A stretch of 37,918 bases of DNA from Treponema sp. Lineage in GTDB: Bacteria > Spirochaetota > Spirochaetia > Treponematales > Treponemataceae. The stretch is taken from NCBI GenBank assembly GCA_016296655.1, contig JAEDIW010000026.1, positions 1 through 37,918 on the forward strand, written 5' to 3'. Below, piece after piece: positions 23,958-33,201 of the stretch. The first letter of the stretch is position 1. Every line of letters starts with the position of its first letter. A model generated the notes under the pieces. The model was given only the letters and a program-made list of their open reading frames with translations, was not told where the DNA came from and did no database searches. The position numbers were made by a program, and so were the translations under genes.

Positions 23958-24845
23958 TTATTTTCCTTTCTTTCTGCTTAAAAACTTATTCAAAAAATTA
24001 GTAACACCCTCATTTTCAACAATTTCTGCATTTTCAATTTTATTAACAATATGTTTTATGCAGACGGCAGGCTTTGATGTTGGATTCATTACCATGAAAG
24101 GTTTTTGCCTGAGAACTCCTGAAGAAACGACAGGATCTTCATATACAAAGCCAAGATATTCAACCTTAAAATTCAGAAACTGCCCTACAATATTTATGAT
24201 TCTATCAGCAATGCGACGGCCTTCTTCAGCAGAACGCACTCTATTTACCAAAAGTTTCAAAGTCAGTTCCCTGTCAATGATTTCAGTAGTAATCATTTTT
24301 ATCATTCCATAGGCATCAGTTATTGCAGTCGGCTCAGGCGTCGTTACAATAAAAACTTCATCAGCTGCAGAAACAAACTGAAGCACATTCTGGGCAATTC
24401 CTGCACTTGTATCAATAATTATAACGTCAGCATTTGAAAGAGAGCAGAACTGTCTTGCAAAATAGTCAAGTTCTTCAACATTCAGATTTGCTATTTTTGA
24501 AAATCCATTGGCACTTGCAATAAATTTTATACCATATTCGGTATCAAGAATAATCTGTTCCATTGTTTTTTGCTTATTGATAACCTGCATTAAATTATAC
24601 TGTGGAACAATATTCAAAAGAACATTAACGTTTGCCATGCCTAAATCAGCGTCAATCAGAATAACTTTTTTTCCAAGTTGTGCATAAGCAATCGCCATAT
24701 TCACAGAAATATTTGATTTGCCAACACCACCTTTTCCGCTAGTTACGGCAATAATTCGTGTTCCGTGTGTTTTTTTTATAGTTGAGCTTGAAGTTGATTT
24801 TTCCATGCCCATCAATGCTCGTAATTCAGATGCCTGTTCTTCCAT
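23958..24845 (-). CDS. flhG: Flagellar number/placement ATPase FlhG (FleN/YlxH, MinD family)
   Basis: 295-aa MinD-like ATPase that counts and places flagella together with FlhF; dimerises on the membrane when ATP is bound. The N-terminal activator helix EEQASELRALM fits the DQAxxLR pattern by which FlhG stimulates FlhF GTPase. The deviant Walker A GKGGVGKS is at 37-44, followed by VILIDADLGMANVNVLL, IIIDTSAGIAQNVLQF and VTTPEPTAITDAYGMIK. The C-terminal NKFLSRKKGK could be the membrane-binding tail. It starts 2 nt after the flhF stop with GGAG in the flhF end as ribosome site. Confidence 0.95.
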   Translation of the reverse strand: MEEQASELRALMGMEKSTSSSTIKKTHGTRIIAVTSGKGGVGKSNISVNMAIAYAQLGKKVILIDADLGMANVNVLLNIVPQYNLMQVINKQKTMEQIILDTEYGIKFIASANGFSKIANLNVEELDYFARQFCSLSNADVIIIDTSAGIAQNVLQFVSAADEVFIVTTPEPTAITDAYGMIKMITTEIIDRELTLKLLVNRVRSAEEGRRIADRIINIVGQFLNFKVEYLGFVYEDPVVSSGVLRQKPFMVMNPTSKPAVCIKHIVNKIENAEIVENEGVTNFLNKFLSRKKGK

Positions 24846-24847
24846 AT

Positions 24848-26089
24848 TCAGTTAACTCCAAATTTATCATCTATATGTGTTCTGTCAATTTTGAAATCAT
24901 TCAATCCAATAAGAAAATTTACAACATCAGCGCGACGGATGTTTTTAGGAACTCTTTGCCCATCTGTAATATAGGAAATGCTCTTGCGTTTTTCATGCAG
25001 AACACTGATAACATTTCCATATTGGCGGGTCTCATCGCATTTCGTAACAATAACAGAATTAAAATTAAACGGCTCATAATTCTGTATGATATTAACCAAA
25101 TCGCGTGCTTTTGTAGTTGCAGACAAAGCCAGATATACATCAGCATGCAAATCTTCCAAATCCAGAATGGAACGCATTTGTCCGATATTTTTAGCATCAT
25201 TTGGACTGTAACCGCTTGTATCAATGAGAATTGCATCAACCCTGTTTCTGTATTCGTTGTAAATAGTTTTTACATCTTCAAGAGTTTCTGCCTTGTCAAC
25301 GGGAACATTCATTATTTCGCCATAATTTACAAGCTGTTCCAAAGCGCCGACACGAGTTTTATCAATTGAAATAAAGCGAAGCTGAGGACGCTCCCTGCCC
25401 TTATCCTTTGCATCAAGAATCAGATTAGCGGCAAGTTTTGCAATTGTGGTAGTCTTACCAACTCCTGTAGGTCCTACAAGTATAATAACATGCGGTGGCC
25501 TAAATCTTTTTTCAGGATGAACAGAAATAGATTCGCCAATCCAGTCAACAACGGTTTTTTCTACAAAATCAAAATCGTCAAGCTGATCCAGTGAAAATTC
25601 CTGAGACATTCGCTTTGAAATTTCAGAAATATAGGCAAAAGAAAATTCATTGCGGTCGAGCATTTCTTCAATTTTTGCAATGGAAGGATGCTTGTCAGGA
25701 GCAGCAGAAACCGACATTTCAAATTTTTTGTTGATGAGATTCGTAAGCTCTTCCACAGACTGCTTTACCTGAGCAATCTGCTTTATAGAATCGATGTTGC
25801 CAGTTGTCATTTTCAGAATTTCTTCCTGATTTTTCTGAAAATCATCATTACGGTAAGAAGAATAACTGTTTTTTGACAAAGAACGCTGCGGCATTCCTCT
25901 AGAACGCACTGTATAGGAAACGGTTACAACTTCTTTTTGTCCAAACCCCAGAAAACCACCCTTAAAATCCTGCTGTTTGCTTAAAATCTGGTAATCTTCA
26001 CCGTATCTTTCCCAAAGTTCATCTTTACATTCTTTTAAATTGCGACGTGTAAGGGTATAAACCGGTGCACCCTTATCTTCAGTGTACAT
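24848..26089 (-). CDS. flhF: Flagellar placement GTPase FlhF (SRP family)
   Basis: 413-aa SRP-type GTPase that marks the site of flagellar assembly at the pole. An N-terminal B domain (1-65, with KGGFLGFGQKEVV) and a linker precede the NG domain. The P-loop GPTGVGKTTT is at 206-215, with RLRFISIDKTRVGALEQL-like G2 region, IDTSGYSPNDAKN (G3) and VTKCDET (G4, TKxD). ATG 26089 is chosen because AGAGG lies 6 nt upstream; it overlaps the end of flhA by 11 nt. In spirochaetes FlhF sets polar number and position of periplasmic flagella. Confidence 0.95.
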   Translation of the reverse strand: MYTEDKGAPVYTLTRRNLKECKDELWERYGEDYQILSKQQDFKGGFLGFGQKEVVTVSYTVRSRGMPQRSLSKNSYSSYRNDDFQKNQEEILKMTTGNIDSIKQIAQVKQSVEELTNLINKKFEMSVSAAPDKHPSIAKIEEMLDRNEFSFAYISEISKRMSQEFSLDQLDDFDFVEKTVVDWIGESISVHPEKRFRPPHVIILVGPTGVGKTTTIAKLAANLILDAKDKGRERPQLRFISIDKTRVGALEQLVNYGEIMNVPVDKAETLEDVKTIYNEYRNRVDAILIDTSGYSPNDAKNIGQMRSILDLEDLHADVYLALSATTKARDLVNIIQNYEPFNFNSVIVTKCDETRQYGNVISVLHEKRKSISYITDGQRVPKNIRRADVVNFLIGLNDFKIDRTHIDDKFGVN

Positions 26090-28214
26090 TTTCAACCTCT
26101 TTTATTTCTCCAAGGATTTCAAGATCTATGCTGTTTCCGGCAGCAACAACTTCATTTATGGAAAGGACAACAAGTCCAGGCAATTCCCGTTCCGTTGATG
26201 ATTTTACGAGCTGACGTACTTCAGCTGCACAAAGAATAATTGGCATTACATTTCTGCTCTGCATAGCCATAAATGCATCACTTACAGTTTTTATCCAATT
26301 GCGGCCGTCAACCGGGTCAAATGCAACAAAAGGACGGGACAAATCTGGCGGTTCAACTTTATGTGCAAGCAGTTTTTCTGACAAGTCCTGAGAAAGATTC
26401 ATGACACACAGCTTATGATCCTGATCTGCATACTGCATGCAAATCTGCAATCCTAAAGCTTCGCGAACTTTCTCTATCAGAATCCATGGATTATGGGTAA
26501 TTGAAACAAAATTCGCAATTGTTTCAAGAATTGCAACCATGTTACGAATAGAAACCTGCTCCCGCAAAAGTCCCTGAAGGATTTTTTCAATTTCACCGTA
26601 AGAAAACCTTGAATCGTCCTTACGATCGCCTTTAAGCATGACTTCATCGACAACGACAGGATTTCTTTCCTTTATCTTATTGATAATAGCGGCAACTTCC
26701 TGGCGACCAAGGATTTCTGCAGCATGACTTCTTATTATTTCTGTCAAATGAGTTGCAATTATAGTCGGAGGATCTACAACTGCATAGCCTGCACGTTCAG
26801 CTTCCACGCGTTTGTCCTCCGGCAGCCAAATTGCAGGCATACCAAAAGCAGGATCCTTCGTTTTTTCACCCTGAAGTTCTTCCGTAACAGAACCTGTATT
26901 CATGCACATGTAATATCCAAGCCTTATTTTTCCACGTCCAGCTTCAATTCCCTTAATTTTAAAGCTATATTCGCTAGGCTCTAGAACCATATTATCAATA
27001 ATACGTATGCTTGGCACTACAAGCCCAAGATCCAAAGCTGCTTCGCGGCGGATTCGTACAACCCGTTCCAAAAGTTCTGCACCTTTTTCTTTATCAACAA
27101 GAGGAATAAGAGCATAGCCAAGCTCAAGCGACAGAGGGTCTAACGGAACTACAGGGCTTACATCTTCAGGATTTCCGCCAGTTTGTGACTGAGATTTTGC
27201 AGCATTTTCTTCTGCAGCCTTCCTCTCCCTGTTGATTTTTTCAAGTTTTATCATGCGGGCTCCTGCCCAAATGCAGACAGCCCCCATTGGAATGAGAATA
27301 TAAAACGGCATTCCAGGAACAAATCCCAAAAGAGCAACAGTTCCTCCTGAAATGCAATAAACATAACCGGAAACTGAAAATTCCCTTTTAATCTGCTTTG
27401 GCAAAAGTTCACTGGAACTGCTTCCAGTTACAAGAATACCCGTAGAAAAAGTCAGCAGCAAAGACGGAATCTGACTCAAAAGACCGTCACCAATTGAAAG
27501 CCTGCAATATGTGGACAGAGCTGCGGAAAAAGGTTCATGGCGTAAAACCATACCTGTTATAAGTCCTGCAATAATATTCAAAAAAGTAATGAAAATACCA
27601 ATATTTACATTGCCTGAAACATATTTTGAAGAACCGTCCATGGCTGAATAAAAATCACTTTCCCGACGAATCTCTGCTTTTCTAGCCCGTGCTTCTTCAG
27701 GCGTGATTGCTCCAGAATTTGCTTCGTTTTCAACATCAAACATCTTGCTGTTCATAGAATCCAAGGCAAAACGTGCTGCAACTTCAGAAACACGGGTAGA
27801 AGACTTTGACATTACAACCTGAACGACAATCAAAATAATAAACTGAACAAGTCCTATCAATATTCCGCCAGTTTCACTGTTACCTGTAACAAAAGTCGAA
27901 AAAGTCCTGACCATTTTTCCATCAAACGCCATTCCCTTGGAAAGAATGAGCCTTGTAGAAGAAATGTTTACAACAAGTCCGTAAAGTGTTGTAAAAACAA
28001 TGATTCTAGGAAATGATGTAAGGTTTGTTGATTTTGATGTATATAAAACATTAAGTATTATGATGATTCCAAAAACAAGATTCATAGCCATTGCAAAATC
28101 CAGCAAAATCGTAGGCATAGGAATTACCATAGCCAAAAGCGCTGCTATCACTGCAACAGAAAGAAGATTATCTTCGAGAAATTTTACTAAAGTTCGGTTT
28201 CCATTGTTTGCCAT
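26079..28214 (-). CDS. flhA: Flagellar export gate protein FlhA
   Basis: 711-aa inner-membrane export component (FHIPEP family). Seven to eight N-terminal membrane helices are visible up to about residue 310, with the family loop RRESDFYSAMDGSSKYVSGN near 190-210 that takes part in proton coupling. The cytoplasmic part (about 350-711), which docks chaperones and substrates, contains ELGYALIPLVDKEKGAELLERV and EILGRQEVAAIINKIKERNPVVVDEV. ATG 28214 is chosen because GGTGG lies 5 nt upstream; a GTG at 28223 is an alternative. It starts 22 nt after flhB. Confidence 0.96.
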   Translation of the reverse strand: MANNGNRTLVKFLEDNLLSVAVIAALLAMVIPMPTILLDFAMAMNLVFGIIIILNVLYTSKSTNLTSFPRIIVFTTLYGLVVNISSTRLILSKGMAFDGKMVRTFSTFVTGNSETGGILIGLVQFIILIVVQVVMSKSSTRVSEVAARFALDSMNSKMFDVENEANSGAITPEEARARKAEIRRESDFYSAMDGSSKYVSGNVNIGIFITFLNIIAGLITGMVLRHEPFSAALSTYCRLSIGDGLLSQIPSLLLTFSTGILVTGSSSSELLPKQIKREFSVSGYVYCISGGTVALLGFVPGMPFYILIPMGAVCIWAGARMIKLEKINRERKAAEENAAKSQSQTGGNPEDVSPVVPLDPLSLELGYALIPLVDKEKGAELLERVVRIRREAALDLGLVVPSIRIIDNMVLEPSEYSFKIKGIEAGRGKIRLGYYMCMNTGSVTEELQGEKTKDPAFGMPAIWLPEDKRVEAERAGYAVVDPPTIIATHLTEIIRSHAAEILGRQEVAAIINKIKERNPVVVDEVMLKGDRKDDSRFSYGEIEKILQGLLREQVSIRNMVAILETIANFVSITHNPWILIEKVREALGLQICMQYADQDHKLCVMNLSQDLSEKLLAHKVEPPDLSRPFVAFDPVDGRNWIKTVSDAFMAMQSRNVMPIILCAAEVRQLVKSSTERELPGLVVLSINEVVAAGNSIDLEILGEIKEVENVH

Positions 28215-28236
28215 CAGCCCCACCCAATATGCAAGC

Positions 28237-29331
28237 TCAGTTTCTACGTTTTGAGATATAATCGATTTGTTTATACACTAAAACTATTGCATTAATGTAA
28301 TCATCTGGAATTATATCACCGACTTGCGTTTCTGCATAGAGTGAACGAGCCAAAGGCCTGTTTTCTACAACAGGAACTTCATTTTCACGGGCGATTCTTT
28401 TCATCATCTGCGCAACTTCATCAGCTCCTTTTGCCGTAACCTGAGGAGCAGATGCTATATCAGGCTGATATTGAAGGGAAACTGCAAAATGCGTAGGGTT
28501 TGTTACAATTACATCTGCTTCTGCAACTGCTTTAGGCATATTCTGCCTGAGCAATTCCCGCTGACCTTGCTCAAGTCTCTGCTTTACCTCTGGATCGCCT
28601 TCCATTTCTTTAAATTCCTGCTTTACTTCCTGCTTGGTCATTTTCATGCGTTCGCGAAACTGTCTCCGCTGAACGAAATAATCAGGAACAGCAATGGCAA
28701 GAAAAAACACAGCAACTATCATCAGCAGTTTTGCAGCCATCTGAGCAATTCTGGCAACAGCGCCTGCAACATTTCCTGACTGCAACATAAAATTCAGTTC
28801 AGGAAGTGAATCACGGATTACAAAAAAAGCGATTGCCGTTATAACAGCAACCTTACCCAATGATTTTACAACATTAAATGCACCTTCAAATGAAAATACA
28901 GTTTTTTTCAAAAATTCACCGATTTTTGGAATAAGTTTTGAAAATTTTGGCTCAATCGGTTTAAAACTAAAAATAAAGCCTTTATTCTGGATGATATTCG
29001 CAATCACGCCAGCTATTGATGAAACTAGTGCAATAGGTAAAATTATCATCAAAAAATAACGGTAACAGACAGCCGCGAATATGGGATTATCAACCTGTTT
29101 TTCCGTACAGCGAGTAAAAAAATAAACAAGAATCTGCTGTAATTTTATGAAAATCCATGAGCCAAGCAAAAGAAGCGTAGCTGATGCAAAAAGAAAAACA
29201 AAGGCTCCGTTAAGTTCACTACTCTTTGCAATCTGACCTTCTTTTCTGGCTTTCTCAAGTTTAACCTGTGAAGGTTCTTCCGTGCGGCCTTCATCTTCAG
29301 CTGCAAACCACTGCAAATCAATCTGACTCAT
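28237..29331 (-). CDS. flhB: Flagellar export switch protein FlhB
   Basis: 364-aa membrane protein that switches the export apparatus from rod/hook to filament substrates. EDEGRTEEPSQVKLEKARKEGQI opens the protein, as in nearly all FlhB. About four membrane helices lie between 42 and 215, followed by the cytoplasmic domain with the self-cleavage site NPTH at 278-281 (VIVTNPTHFAVSLQY). The C-terminal part continues through VVENRPLARSLYAE. The ATG overlaps the fliR stop (ATGA). Confidence 0.96.
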   Translation of the reverse strand: MSQIDLQWFAAEDEGRTEEPSQVKLEKARKEGQIAKSSELNGAFVFLFASATLLLLGSWIFIKLQQILVYFFTRCTEKQVDNPIFAAVCYRYFLMIILPIALVSSIAGVIANIIQNKGFIFSFKPIEPKFSKLIPKIGEFLKKTVFSFEGAFNVVKSLGKVAVITAIAFFVIRDSLPELNFMLQSGNVAGAVARIAQMAAKLLMIVAVFFLAIAVPDYFVQRRQFRERMKMTKQEVKQEFKEMEGDPEVKQRLEQGQRELLRQNMPKAVAEADVIVTNPTHFAVSLQYQPDIASAPQVTAKGADEVAQMMKRIARENEVPVVENRPLARSLYAETQVGDIIPDDYINAIVLVYKQIDYISKRRN

Positions 29332-30146
29332 AAAGAACTCCCTGCAAGATAACTGTACAACTGTTCAAGCTTTACAAAACCTACGTAAAATGACCTGCCA
29401 AAAAAATCGCACAAATCAGGCAGCAAGGTCGTTATGACAAAAAATGAAAGAAGCATCATTATAGGAAAACCTTCTGACAGCAGATTCATTTGAGGAGCAG
29501 CCTTTGACAAAAGACCAATGCTTACAGAAACCAGAAGCAAGGCACCCATAACTGGCAGAGAAATTATCAGGGCATCCATAAATAAATCCGTAAGTGCTGA
29601 CAAAAGAAAACCTGAAAGATTTTTGCGATAAATTTCAGTTAAAACCGATGCGCAATTAAACGAGTCAAAACTTTTTATAAGTCCGCCAAAAAAAAGACGC
29701 TGCATCCACTGCCCTTGCAAAAAAACAAGCATGGCAACAAGGTTAAAATATTGCCCCATCAGCGGATTTTCAACCTGAGAAAGCGAATCATAAACTTCTG
29801 AAGCACTAAATCCCATCTGAAAAGCAACAAACTGACCGGCAGTACTGAAAGCTGCAAAAATAATCGTTACATAAAACCCGTTTATTATTCCGATTAAAAA
29901 TTCACCGATAAGAAGAAGCAGATATTGCATGGAAAATACCCCGTCTTCTGTCAGATATGGCAAAAAGTGGCTAAAATCAACCTGCGTAAAAATAAAATAA
30001 GAAAAATACAATGCCAGCGCAATTTTTGCCTGCGAAGGAACATTTCTTGCAGAAAAAAGAGGAAAAGACATTAAAAATGCAAAAATTCTTCCGAAAACAA
30101 GGAGAAAAAGTGGTGCATTTTTCAGGATTTCTTCCAGCAGCTGCAT
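29328..30146 (-). CDS. fliR: Flagellar export gate protein FliR
   Basis: 272-aa integral membrane protein of the FliPQR export gate. It opens with ILKNAPLFLLVFGRIFAFLMSFPLFS, typical of FliR, and continues with GEFLIGIINGFYV and FQMGFSASEVYDSLSQVENPLMGQ. About six membrane helices. It lies between fliQ and flhB, overlapping flhB by 4 nt. Length is at the usual value for the family. Confidence 0.95.
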   Translation of the reverse strand: MQLLEEILKNAPLFLLVFGRIFAFLMSFPLFSARNVPSQAKIALALYFSYFIFTQVDFSHFLPYLTEDGVFSMQYLLLLIGEFLIGIINGFYVTIIFAAFSTAGQFVAFQMGFSASEVYDSLSQVENPLMGQYFNLVAMLVFLQGQWMQRLFFGGLIKSFDSFNCASVLTEIYRKNLSGFLLSALTDLFMDALIISLPVMGALLLVSVSIGLLSKAAPQMNLLSEGFPIMMLLSFFVITTLLPDLCDFFGRSFYVGFVKLEQLYSYLAGSSL

Positions 30147-30168
30147 CTAGCCCAAAAATTCCTTTTAT

Positions 30169-30438
30169 TTACTTTGCAATCTGAGGAATCATATTGAAAA
30201 GCTGGACGGTATAATCTGACATTGAGGCAAACATCCAGCCGCCAATAAGAGCAAGAACGCCAAGAATGACAAGCATTTTAGGAAGAAAGGTCAAAGTCTG
30301 CTCTTGAATTGAAGTAGTTGCCTGAAAAATTGCAACAATCAGACCTATAATCAATGCAGAAATAAGAACTGGAGACGCAAGCATGAAAACATGCATGATT
30401 CCTCCCCTCATCAATGAAACAATTGCTCCCAAACTCAT
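30169..30438 (-). CDS. fliQ: Flagellar export gate protein FliQ
   Basis: 89-aa protein with two membrane helices separated by a short loop: HVFMLASPVLISALIIGLIVAIFQATTSIQEQTLTFLPK is the complete FliQ signature, including the TSIQEQTL loop. AGGAG lies 9 nt before the ATG. It follows fliP by 18 nt. It assembles around the FliP ring in the basal body. Confidence 0.95.
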   Translation of the reverse strand: MSLGAIVSLMRGGIMHVFMLASPVLISALIIGLIVAIFQATTSIQEQTLTFLPKMLVILGVLALIGGWMFASMSDYTVQLFNMIPQIAK

Positions 30439-30456
30439 TTTTACAGTCTCCTAAAT

Positions 30457-31278
30457 CTATTTTATCACAGAATTGAAAAGCTGCTGTGTAAGAAGCCCCC
30501 AACCATCAACAAGCACAAACAGCATGAGCTTAAAGGGCATGGAAATCTGAACTGGAGGCAGCATCATCATACCCATAGACATCAATATGCTGGCAACAAC
30601 CATATCAATTACGATAAATGGAATATAAAGCAGTATGCCTATTTTAAAAGCAACTGTAAGTTCATGCAAAATATAGGCAGGAATTAAAACATAAGTAGGA
30701 ACATCTGCAAGAGTTTTAGGACGCTCCAGATGAGACATACTCATGAACATTGAAATATAGGAAGTATCATCAGCCATCTGACCATACATGAAAAGCCTGA
30801 CAGGGGAAGACGCCTCCTGATATGCCTGTTCAATCGTAATCTGCCCATCTGAAAGAGGTTTGTAAGATTTTTCATAAATCTGGGTAAAAACAGGCCACAT
30901 TACAAAAATCGTCATAAAAAATGCAATACCCTGCAAAACCATTGTAGGAGGAACCTGCTGAAGCGAAAGAGCCCTTTTTATAAAATCAAGTACAATTGAA
31001 AAACGAAGGAAACATGTAAGCAGAATCAAAAGGCTCGGAGCTAAAGTCAAAATCGTCATTAAAAGCAGAAGCCGTATGGAAAAAGCAACTTCCCTGCCAG
31101 TTTGCGGTGAAGTAATGTTTATGCTGACATTTGGAACAGAAAGCTCAGATGCATTCAAATCCATTTCCGTTCTGCCATCTACGGAGCCAGCTGGAAAATT
31201 ACGATTTCGAGCAGATTGCGCAAAAACCTGAGAAAAAATTAAAAAAAATGCAAATGCAAAAATCAGTTTTTTTTTCAT
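30457..31278 (-). CDS. fliP: Flagellar export gate protein FliP
   Basis: 273 aa with a signal peptide (MKKKLIFAFAFFLIFSQVFAQ) as in most FliP proteins. Family motifs are LLTCFLRFSIVLDFIKRAL, VPPTMVLQGIAFFMTIFVMWPVF, the SSPVRLFMYGQ segment, and VASILMSMGMMMLPPVQISMPFKLMLFVLVDGW near the end. It forms the core of the export channel. The ATG overlaps the fliO stop (ATGA). Confidence 0.96.
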   Translation of the reverse strand: MKKKLIFAFAFFLIFSQVFAQSARNRNFPAGSVDGRTEMDLNASELSVPNVSINITSPQTGREVAFSIRLLLLMTILTLAPSLLILLTCFLRFSIVLDFIKRALSLQQVPPTMVLQGIAFFMTIFVMWPVFTQIYEKSYKPLSDGQITIEQAYQEASSPVRLFMYGQMADDTSYISMFMSMSHLERPKTLADVPTYVLIPAYILHELTVAFKIGILLYIPFIVIDMVVASILMSMGMMMLPPVQISMPFKLMLFVLVDGWGLLTQQLFNSVIK

Positions 31279-31925
31279 ATTTGCCGTCCATTTTCATGCA
31301 GACGTTCCCGCTGTTTTTTCAGCAATTCAGAAGCCTTGTCAGCAGATTCTGAAAAAATATTTTTGTTTTCAGCGGAATTCGGCATAAACAAAGCAAGAAT
31401 GTCATTAAAATTTTTGGGACGGTTTGAAGAATTATTTTTGTCTGCATAAAGATTCATAGCATCGATAAGCTCTTTATCCTGAACTTCTCCTATCAAATTT
31501 ACAGAAGAATCACTTACACCGATTAAATAAGCTTTATCGAGCAGAGTAACAACCTGCACGGTTTTTCCAGGAGCCAGAGAAACTGAAGAAACTTTGCGCA
31601 AAAACGGGTCATCAGATTCTGGCTTTTCAAGGCCATTTTTCATAAAACGGATAACAGCGTACATACAGATTACAATAAAAATCAGGACTAAAATCATGCG
31701 CAAAAACACAAGGAAAGTTGACATTTTTTTTGTATTTCTGGCTAAACCATCAGAAGGAGGCTGAATAGGAAAAGATTCTTCCGATGACGACGAGTAGGAA
31801 GATTCATTCTGGGTTTGCTGGACTGTAATTTCAGTTTCATTTTCTGATGCTGTTTTCTGAGCCTGTGCAAACGTAAAGCAGAAAAGGCAGACAAATAACA
31901 TGACTGCCATTTTTTTTGAGAACAT
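31275..31925 (-). CDS. fliO: Flagellar export assembly protein FliO (FliZ type)
   Basis: 216 aa. A signal peptide (ending FTFAQA), a Ser/Glu-rich periplasmic linker, one membrane helix of about 75-95 (FLVFLRMILVLIFIVICMYAVIRF) and a cytoplasmic FliO domain: VSSVSLAPGKTVQVVTLLDKAYLIGVSDSSVNLIGEV. FliO helps build the FliP ring. The second codon ATG at 31925 is preferred over TTG 31928; GGTGGGG is its ribosome site. A cytoplasmic tail to residue 216 is longer than in enteric FliO, common in spirochaetes. Confidence 0.88.
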   Translation of the reverse strand: MFSKKMAVMLFVCLFCFTFAQAQKTASENETEITVQQTQNESSYSSSSEESFPIQPPSDGLARNTKKMSTFLVFLRMILVLIFIVICMYAVIRFMKNGLEKPESDDPFLRKVSSVSLAPGKTVQVVTLLDKAYLIGVSDSSVNLIGEVQDKELIDAMNLYADKNNSSNRPKNFNDILALFMPNSAENKNIFSESADKASELLKKQRERLHENGRQI

Positions 31926-31946
31926 CAATTTTTACCCCACCCTGCC

Positions 31947-32014
31947 TAAAACTCCTGAATTTCAGGCTTTTAAGCAAATTTTATTCGTTTATTCGTATGC
32001 AGGATTTTATACCA
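31947..32014 (-). promoter_or_regulatory. Possible internal promoter and leader hairpin before fliO
   Basis: The 154-nt gap between fliY and fliO holds an extended -10, TGG-TATAAA, on the minus strand (32014-32006), with only a poor -35 17 nt upstream (TTATTA). The leader would contain a hairpin at 31947-31972: TAAAA/TTTTA outside and CCTGA/TCAGG inside, ending just before the fliO ribosome site. It could boost the export-gate genes separately from the motor genes. Confidence 0.35.
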
Positions 32015-32079
32015 CGCATTCCGCATCGTAATAAAATGGTACAAAAACCAGATACTTCAAGACAACAACATCACAAACT

Positions 32080-33201
32080 TTAATTAAGAGTTGAAACCCG
32101 CTCCATAGGAGACAATATTTCAGTAACACGAACACCAAAATTTTCTTCGATAACTACAACTTCGCCTTTTGCAATAGGCTTATGATTTACAAGAATATCT
32201 ACAGGTTCACCGGCCAGTTTTTCCAGCTCTATAATAGTACCTTCGCCCATTCCCAAAATATCCTTTATCTGTTTTTTTGTACGGCCAAGTTCTACGGTCA
32301 TTTCCATGAAAACATCCATGATAAGACCGATATTTCCCTGCTGAACTCCAGAAGGGCTGCCAGACAAATTAGGGAATGTTAAAGACTGTACGTTAGGAAT
32401 ATTCATTCCAGACTGAACAGGAGCCCCCATTCCAGCCATACCGCCCATTGCATTATCCATAGGAACATTTCCTCCAAGTAAAGAGCCCATATCAGCAGCA
32501 GAAAGAATTCCATTACTGCCAAAACCAGAATTCATCTGTTGTGAAGAAGTTGCAGCTGCATTTCCTTTCAGGGCATTTACAATGCCAGTAGCAGCTTCTG
32601 AGCCAAGAACTTCCCACACGTTATAAACCTGACCTTCATTTGTCAAAGGATAAGTCAGCAATACAAATTCATTCTGAGGAATGCGAACCATAACCTTAGG
32701 AACATTAACTGCCTGTGCAGGCCCAGTTGCAATTCCTGACAAAGCACCTGTTTTTTCCAAATCGATTATTTCATTACCTGTATTCTTTGCAAGCGCTTCT
32801 GAAGCAATCGAAAATGCCATTTCATCCAATTCAACGCTTTCCTGCTGATTTACAAGAGCTGAAAGCCGTTTGGCAAATTCAGGCGCAACAATATACAAAT
32901 GGTCGCCTGACAGACCACTGGTAAAATCATTAAGAACTGCAACGACTGTTTCCGGCAATTTTGAGAGAAGCTGATCCCTGTCAAGTTTTTCAGCAACGGC
33001 AGTTCCGCATGAAAATGAAGAACCTGTCAGTGTGCTTAAATCCGCAGACAGTCTGTCTTTCAGTCCGTTTGCAAAACCTGCAAGCGCAGCTGTATCAATT
33101 GAAAGACCACCAGAAGACGAACCACCGCCACCTAATGAATCTACTTTCATTCCTGACAACAAAGCATCAATTTCATCCTGTGATATAGCACCATCGCTCA
33201 T
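32080..33201 (-). CDS. fliY: Flagellar C-ring switch protein FliY (FliN)
   Basis: 373-aa C-ring protein controlling rotation direction. Residues 2-16 (SDGAISQDEIDALLSG) are a FliM-like CheY-binding peptide. A CheC-like region spans about 45-215, then a Gly/Met/Asn-rich linker of about 215-285, and the C-terminal SpoA domain (VFMEMTVELGRTKKQIKDILGMGEGTIIELEKLAGEPVDILVNHKPIAKGEVVVIEENFGVRV is represented, about 295-365). In the CheC region the phosphatase pattern S-x3-E-x2-N reads S131-IAS-E135-AL-A138, so the Asn is missing and activity is doubtful. It overlaps fliM by 4 nt (ATGA). Confidence 0.94.
   Translation of the reverse strand: MSDGAISQDEIDALLSGMKVDSLGGGGSSSGGLSIDTAALAGFANGLKDRLSADLSTLTGSSFSCGTAVAEKLDRDQLLSKLPETVVAVLNDFTSGLSGDHLYIVAPEFAKRLSALVNQQESVELDEMAFSIASEALAKNTGNEIIDLEKTGALSGIATGPAQAVNVPKVMVRIPQNEFVLLTYPLTNEGQVYNVWEVLGSEAATGIVNALKGNAAATSSQQMNSGFGSNGILSAADMGSLLGGNVPMDNAMGGMAGMGAPVQSGMNIPNVQSLTFPNLSGSPSGVQQGNIGLIMDVFMEMTVELGRTKKQIKDILGMGEGTIIELEKLAGEPVDILVNHKPIAKGEVVVIEENFGVRVTEILSPMERVSTLN

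Noticed and set aside
24782..25369. 195-aa plus-strand open frame opposite flhF and flhG
   Set aside because: Antisense to well-supported genes, Ile/Asn/Phe-rich as expected of a shadow frame.
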